Shown: positions 43,036-47,767 of the stretch, piece by piece
Layout: each line of letters opens with the position of its first letter
Position numbering within the stretch: the stretch's first letter is position 1
DNA from: Gammaproteobacteria bacterium
Lineage (GTDB): Bacteria; Pseudomonadota; Gammaproteobacteria; SZUA-229
Length of the DNA: 47,767 nt
NCBI GenBank assembly: GCA_026195895.1
Contig: JAPHRO010000051.1
Span: 1 to 47,767 of the forward strand
Direction of reading: 5' to 3'
Notes under the pieces: model-generated
Told to the model about the DNA's origin: nothing
The model's input: the letters and a program-made list of their open reading frames with translations, nothing else
Databases searched by the model: none
Program-made: the position numbers and the translations under genes

Positions 43036-43337
43036 TAACAACACTTATTCACGTTTTTTTCACCTGAAAAACCATAAACAAGCCACCCATGTCTTTTTCT
43101 TTTACTAATGAATAGCTCATTTTATACATATATATCATATAGTTACAACATATTTTCGAAAATGTGATACAGATTCATATCACGATTGTTTTATGTAACT
43201 AAACTTATTCTCCCCCACAAAAAAGCACAATGCAATTTGTGTGTTTTTCTGTTTTTCCGAAAATAATCGACCAAAGGGCATGCAATTGCCATAAAGCATT
43301 CATTGACAAGGCCAAAATTTGTAATAGTATTAAGAAC
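43036..43337. promoter_or_regulatory. divergent promoter region with nested dyads
   Basis: About 302 bases between the ATPase and HDOD-kinase genes. It holds a perfect 12-bp palindrome ATTTTCGAAAAT (43152-43163), a GTGATA-N8-TATCAC dyad (43164-43183), and outer arms AGTTACA (43141-43147) and TGTAACT (43194-43200). Adjacent dyads in a divergent spacer suggest shared regulation of both sides. Confidence 0.5.
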
Positions 43338-45452
43338 ATGCGTGAAATTGTGATTAAATCACTTGAAGACTCTGAAGCAAATAAGCTGCCATCTCTGCCT
43401 CATATCCTGATCAACCTGCTCAGGGCATGCCGAGATGACGACATTTGCTTTACTACTATTTCTGACATTATCAGCAAAGATGCTGCCCTGTCAGCCAAAG
43501 TCATTTCTGTAGCAAATTCACCGGTTTATGGTCATGCCCGCCACCTGGAATCACTGAAACACATATTAATGTTTCTGGGGCTGGACACCATTAAATCCAT
43601 TACCATTACCGCTTCGGTTAAACAATTCTTTTCCCGCTATAGCAATGAAAAAAGCCTGTTTCTAAAAGACTTCTGGAAGCATGCGCTCCGATGCGCAACC
43701 ATAGCCAAGTCACTGGCCAGGCTAACCAACTACAAATATGTTGAAGAGGCCTATATAGCCGGTCTATTGCATGACATCGGCAAACTGGTGCTGGAAAACC
43801 ATGCTGAATTCGATTACAGCAGCATTGCGCACAGCACCTACCCCGACCAGAAGCTACTGGACATTGAAAACGAAAGTTTCAAGATTACTCATGATGATCT
43901 TGGCGCAAGACTACTGGAAAAATGGGGGCTCAATGAACTCATTAGTGATGCGGTTCGCTACCATCACGCATCCATTGAAGACGTTCTGGATGCAGATCAC
44001 CTGGTTAAAATCATCAATTTGTCGAACACCCTGTCACTGGAAATGGCTGACCAGGAAGAACTGGCCCCTATACAGTTTGATGCATCAGTAAAACTATTCG
44101 ACCTATCCGAATCGATTATCAAGGACATTATCAATCAATCATCGGAAGAGGTGAAAACTGTCGCCCGTTCCATGGATATTGATATTGGCAGCATAGATGC
44201 CAGTGACAATGACAAAAAACAGGTCACTCTGGCGCAGGAAGTTCGGGACGTCGCGCTTATGCATGGTAGTCAGCTACCGCTGCAGGCAGATGAAAACCTT
44301 TCTGTTTATGCATCGATTCAGAAAAGTCTGATGATATTATTTGGCATACAAAAAAGCCTGATATTTAGTTTCGATGAAGAAAGTCAGTCTTTATCAATTG
44401 CAAGTAAACAGGCCTTAACTAATAACAGGCTTCTCCGCAATATAAACATTCCGATTAAGTCAAAAAGCTTATTAAGCAAATCACTCACCGAACACGACAT
44501 CAAAGATTCTTTTTCTGTAGCAGAAGATCATTTACTAGCCATTATTGATCAACAAATTATCAGGGTTTTAAGATCTGAAGGCTTTTTATGTATTCCCATA
44601 ATTAACTCGAATACAAATAATGCAATTATCGTCTCTGCTGTTGACAGCTCACAGTGCAGTAATTTATTGAAAAATAAAAATCTGTTGAGCATATTTTCCA
44701 GTGATGCAGCGATCATGATCAACAAAATTCAGGAGCAAACTGCTCTCCAACATGATTTGTTAACTCATAAAAACCTGGAAATTAAAAATAAGGCGCGTGA
44801 AATAATCCACGAGACCAACAACCCACTGAGTGTCATACGGAATTATCTACAGATACTTGGAAAACGTCTTGATAGTGAAGATCCTGCACAAAACGACATC
44901 AACATAATAAAAGAAGAAATAGATAGAGTTGGTAGCATTATCCTGAGATGCGCGGATGAATTTGACGAAGAGGAAAATAATAGTAATCAGGCTCTGAATA
45001 TTAATGAACTAATAACAGATCTGGTGGGAATTTTTAAATTATCATTATTTACAACGCATCATATTAAATGCGAACTTGACCTCGATAAAAATATTGAGAA
45101 GGTTTATGTTGTAAAGGACTCTATTAAACAAATTATTACTAACATAATAAAAAATGCTGTTGAAGCAATGGAGAATAGCGGGAAGCTTAAAATAACAACT
45201 CGAAACATCAACGTTAGTGGGAAAACATTCGTTGAACTTGAGCTAGAAGACACCGGGCCTGGCATACCTGGGGAAATATTAAAGAATTTGTATTCCCCAA
45301 TAAAAAGCACCAAAGGCAAAGGACATTCTGGGCTAGGCTTAAGCATTAGTAAAAACCTGATCGACGGGATGGGTGGATCTATTGGTTGCAAAACTAGTAA
45401 ACATGGAACTGTATTTAACCTGCAACTTCCAAAATATATAAAAACCAATTAA
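43338..45452 (+). CDS. HDOD-GAF-histidine kinase hybrid sensor
   Basis: A 704-residue soluble protein. The N-terminal HDOD domain (about 10-215) has L-P-S-L-P-H-I-L, D-A-A-L-S-A-K-V-I-S-V-A-N-S and a retained G-L-L-H-D-I-G-K-L. A GAF-like region follows (about 325-470). The kinase core has His491 in E-I-I-H-E-T-N-N-P-L-S-V-I, an N-box (IITNIIKNAVEAM), D-T-G-P-G-I and G-L-G-L-S. No TM helix is seen, so it should sense in the cytoplasm. The start at 43338 is chosen because the 36 codons upstream do not look like protein. The partner regulator probably follows, 19 bases after its stop. Confidence 0.87.
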   Translation: MREIVIKSLEDSEANKLPSLPHILINLLRACRDDDICFTTISDIISKDAALSAKVISVANSPVYGHARHLESLKHILMFLGLDTIKSITITASVKQFFSRYSNEKSLFLKDFWKHALRCATIAKSLARLTNYKYVEEAYIAGLLHDIGKLVLENHAEFDYSSIAHSTYPDQKLLDIENESFKITHDDLGARLLEKWGLNELISDAVRYHHASIEDVLDADHLVKIINLSNTLSLEMADQEELAPIQFDASVKLFDLSESIIKDIINQSSEEVKTVARSMDIDIGSIDASDNDKKQVTLAQEVRDVALMHGSQLPLQADENLSVYASIQKSLMILFGIQKSLIFSFDEESQSLSIASKQALTNNRLLRNINIPIKSKSLLSKSLTEHDIKDSFSVAEDHLLAIIDQQIIRVLRSEGFLCIPIINSNTNNAIIVSAVDSSQCSNLLKNKNLLSIFSSDAAIMINKIQEQTALQHDLLTHKNLEIKNKAREIIHETNNPLSVIRNYLQILGKRLDSEDPAQNDINIIKEEIDRVGSIILRCADEFDEEENNSNQALNINELITDLVGIFKLSLFTTHHIKCELDLDKNIEKVYVVKDSIKQIITNIIKNAVEAMENSGKLKITTRNINVSGKTFVELELEDTGPGIPGEILKNLYSPIKSTKGKGHSGLGLSISKNLIDGMGGSIGCKTSKHGTVFNLQLPKYIKTN

Positions 45453-45471
45453 CTAATTTAGGTTAGACACT

Positions 45472-47703
45472 ATGTCTAGTAAACAACGTGACACAGCTTC
45501 TCAGCGTGCAGCTAAAAACATTAAATATCTCTGCGATTTCTCAGAAAAAATACTGATTGTTGACGATGAACAACTTCATCTACATAGTCTGCGGGAGTTG
45601 ATGAACCAAAATGGCCATGAGGTTGAAACCACCAATAGCGGAAGCCAGGCTATAGAAAAATTAAAAACCAATAAATTTGGCCTGCTACTGCTTGATCTAA
45701 ACATGAATGAAATCTCTGGCGACGAAGTCATGGATTTCATTAGCGAAAACAACATCAATACAACCATTATCGTTGTAAGTGGCGAATCATCTTTCGAGGC
45801 GGCCGAAAATGCTTTGCGGCATGGAGCATACGATTTCATACGTAAACCCTATGCTATAGACAATCTTCTTAATTCAGTAAATAACGCCATTAAAAAACGG
45901 CACCTTGAATATGAAAATCTGGCCATGCAAACAAAATTGCATGAATCAGAAAAACTACATCGTTATATTGTTAATAAATCACCTGATATCGTATACATGC
46001 TAGATACTGAGGGACGTTTCACATTCATCAACAAACGCATTGAAACTTTATTAGGCTACACCAAGCGCGAAATTATCGGCAAACACTATTCTGAACTGAT
46101 ACATGAAGAAGACCAGGAGAAAGCCAGATATACTTTTAATGAACGCCGTGCTGGCACAAGGTCTAGCACAAACCTCGAAATACGTCTGAAGTGCAAACAC
46201 AATCATACTGCTCGTTGTTTTGAAACACGCTTACTCCCCATCGAAATCAATGCCGTAGGTGTATATAACCCAGGTAGAGACAAGAATGATCAGGACAAAT
46301 TTATTGGTACATACGGGATAGCCAGGGATATTACTGACCGAGTAGAAGCGGAAGAAATCATTAGATTCCAGGCCTATCACGACATGCTGACACGTCTGCC
46401 TAACAGAACATTATTAAAAGACAGGCTCAACCAGGCAATATCACATACTAAACGAAACAACACAAAACTGGCTATTATGTTTCTTGATCTTGATCGATTC
46501 AAAGTTGTTAATGACACTTTGGGACATATGATTGGCGATCAATTATTACAGGCAGTCAGTACACGCCTGAAAAAATGTCTCCGTGAAGGCGATACTCTGG
46601 CTAGAATTGGTGGCGATGAATTTACCTTGTTGTTACCTGAAATTCATACCCGAAAGGATTCAGAACATATAGCTGATAAAATAATTCATGCCCTGAAAAA
46701 ACCTTTCTGCATAGATGATCACGAATTTTTTGTAAGCACCAGTATCGGCATTGCCCATTACCCTGATGATGGCACTACAATGGAAACATTGATAAAACAT
46801 GCTGATATCGCCATGTATCACGTCAAAGATAACGGCAAAGATGGCTATAAGTTCTATGCCGATAATATGAATGAACTTTATTCCAGGCATTTATCTCTCG
46901 AAAATGATATGCGGCGGGCATTACAGAATGATCAGTTTGTTATTTATTATCAGCCACAGATTAACGTTGAGACCAATGAAGTATTTGCTATGGAAGCGTT
47001 AATCCGCTGGCAACATCCTGAGCGCGGTCTTATTTCGCCCACTGAATTTATTGCGCTCGCTGAGGAAACAGGCTTAATACAGCCTATCGGCGACTGGGTT
47101 TTAAGAAATGCCTGTGCTGAATTAAAACGCTGGAGAAATGCAGGATTAACCAGTGTTAGAGTCGCGATTAATCTTTCTTCATGCCAGTTAGAACAGGATA
47201 ATATCGTTGATACCATTTTTGAGTTATTGCGTAGCCATGACATTCCTGGTGATATGCTGGAAATAGAAATAACAGAAAACGTATTAATGAAAGATATTGA
47301 AAATGGTATCTTTAAACTGAATCAGCTAAGTGATTACGGCATTAAAATAGCAATTGATGACTTTGGCACAGGTTACTCGTCATTAAATTACCTGAAAAAA
47401 CTCCCCATTGATACTTTGAAAATCGATCGTTCATTTATCCATGACATGCAGCAAAATGATGAAGACTCTTCAATTATCAAAGCAATAATTGCGATGGCTA
47501 AAGGCCTTAACCTTAATATTATTTCTGAAGGTGTTGAAACTGAAGAACAGCTTGAACAACTAAGGGAATGGCGTTGCAAGAACATGCAGGGATTTTTATT
47601 TAGCCGACCAATGACTGATGATGATGCAATTGAGCTACTGTTAAATCCAGGCCAATACTCAAATAAAAAAGGGAGTGTTAGAAATTCTGTGTCATTTCTA
47701 TAA
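45472..47703 (+). CDS. REC-PAS-GGDEF-EAL c-di-GMP regulator
   Basis: A 743-residue response regulator. The receiver domain (about 25-145) has Asp75 and a K-P-Y near its end. A PAS domain follows (about 160-290). The diguanylate cyclase domain (about 300-465) has an intact G-G-D-E-F at 380-384 and an I-site R-E-G-D five residues before it. The EAL domain (about 480-735) has E-A-L at 508-510, N-L-S, E-I-T-E-N, D-D-F-G-T-G-Y-S-S and S-E-G-V-E-T intact. It may therefore both make and break c-di-GMP, with phosphorylation controlling the balance. It is 19 bases after the HDOD-kinase gene. Confidence 0.92.
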   Translation: MSSKQRDTASQRAAKNIKYLCDFSEKILIVDDEQLHLHSLRELMNQNGHEVETTNSGSQAIEKLKTNKFGLLLLDLNMNEISGDEVMDFISENNINTTIIVVSGESSFEAAENALRHGAYDFIRKPYAIDNLLNSVNNAIKKRHLEYENLAMQTKLHESEKLHRYIVNKSPDIVYMLDTEGRFTFINKRIETLLGYTKREIIGKHYSELIHEEDQEKARYTFNERRAGTRSSTNLEIRLKCKHNHTARCFETRLLPIEINAVGVYNPGRDKNDQDKFIGTYGIARDITDRVEAEEIIRFQAYHDMLTRLPNRTLLKDRLNQAISHTKRNNTKLAIMFLDLDRFKVVNDTLGHMIGDQLLQAVSTRLKKCLREGDTLARIGGDEFTLLLPEIHTRKDSEHIADKIIHALKKPFCIDDHEFFVSTSIGIAHYPDDGTTMETLIKHADIAMYHVKDNGKDGYKFYADNMNELYSRHLSLENDMRRALQNDQFVIYYQPQINVETNEVFAMEALIRWQHPERGLISPTEFIALAEETGLIQPIGDWVLRNACAELKRWRNAGLTSVRVAINLSSCQLEQDNIVDTIFELLRSHDIPGDMLEIEITENVLMKDIENGIFKLNQLSDYGIKIAIDDFGTGYSSLNYLKKLPIDTLKIDRSFIHDMQQNDEDSSIIKAIIAMAKGLNLNIISEGVETEEQLEQLREWRCKNMQGFLFSRPMTDDDAIELLLNPGQYSNKKGSVRNSVSFL

Positions 47704-47727
47704 AATAGCAAATAAGAGGAATGATAC

Positions 47728-47767
47728 ATGTCTGAACAATTTGATTTTAATAAGGCCGTTGAGGCGC
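47728..47767 (+). CDS. 5' start of a protein, possibly IS256-type transposase (cut by window edge)
   Basis: Only 13 codons are visible: M-S-E-Q-F-D-F-N-K-A-V-E-A. AGAGGA lies about 7 bases before the ATG. The opening resembles IS256-family transposases, which often begin M-x-x-x-F-D-F-x-K-A-L-E. This is too short to prove. Confidence 0.3.
   Translation, partial: MSEQFDFNKAVEA

Noticed and set aside
43163-43183. CRP site in the ATPase/HDOD-kinase spacer
   Set aside because: TGTGA and TCACG are separated by 12 bases instead of the 6 of a CRP box.
43230-43337. 36-codon N-terminal extension of the HDOD-kinase
   Set aside because: Its composition does not look like protein (Cys-rich, no domain), and the HDOD domain begins just after the ATG at 43338.

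Overview
The window reads as chromosomal DNA of a free-living, salt-adapted gammaproteobacterium. Support for this comes from PtsP (EI-Ntr), DapC/DapD, a YihY-type membrane protein, a SufB-C-D-T-E cluster, and ectoine synthesis arranged as ectABC plus a dedicated aspartokinase and a divergent MarR-type EctR. The ectoine arrangement is best known from marine and haloalkaliphilic methylotrophs and sulfur oxidisers, but I cannot name the species. No rRNA, tRNA or CRISPR array was recognised.

Layout. 0.1-2.2 kb: a DUF1488 protein, a secreted protein built from seven Cys/Trp repeats, and a small periplasmic protein. 2.2-7.5 kb (minus): a heavy-metal RND locus (small His-containing membrane protein, CzcC-like outer-membrane channel, CzcA/CusA-like pump, DUF3240) with no membrane-fusion gene. 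7.8-11.7 kb (plus): cytochrome b561, an SHP-type oxygen-binding cytochrome, a diheme cytochrome c, a PepSY protein and an OmpR/QseC-like two-component pair. 12-18.7 kb: small acidic protein, LysR regulator, PtsP, YihY-type membrane protein, YiiX-like hydrolase and small secreted proteins. 19-23.9 kb (minus): suf operon without sufS, preceded by an IscR-type palindrome. 24-31.1 kb: ectoine locus ectA-ectB-ectC, then zinc finger-ask-TPR protein-methyltransferase, with a decayed CheW-like gene running into divergent ectR. 31.4-33 kb: a copper-delivery set (FixH-like protein, SCO1, PCuAC) with a perfect FNR/Anr box upstream. 34.1-36.6 kb: VOC protein, dapC, dapD. 36.7-41.5 kb: a membrane protein, a degenerate copy of the start of arsC/yffB, a three-gene cassette (DUF6544, CPBP protease, serine hydrolase) and the intact arsC/yffB. 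41.5-47.7 kb: a MinD/ParA-like ATPase with a repeated C-terminal extension, divergent from an HDOD-GAF-histidine kinase and a REC-PAS-GGDEF-EAL protein. The last 40 bases begin a possible IS256-type transposase.

The parts most worth following up are the ATPase/HDOD-kinase/c-di-GMP module, the RND pump without an adaptor gene, the duplicated arsC start flanking a gene cassette, the palindrome core shared by suf and arsC, the frameshifted CheW-like remnant before ectR, and the unusual genes riding with ask in the ectoine locus.
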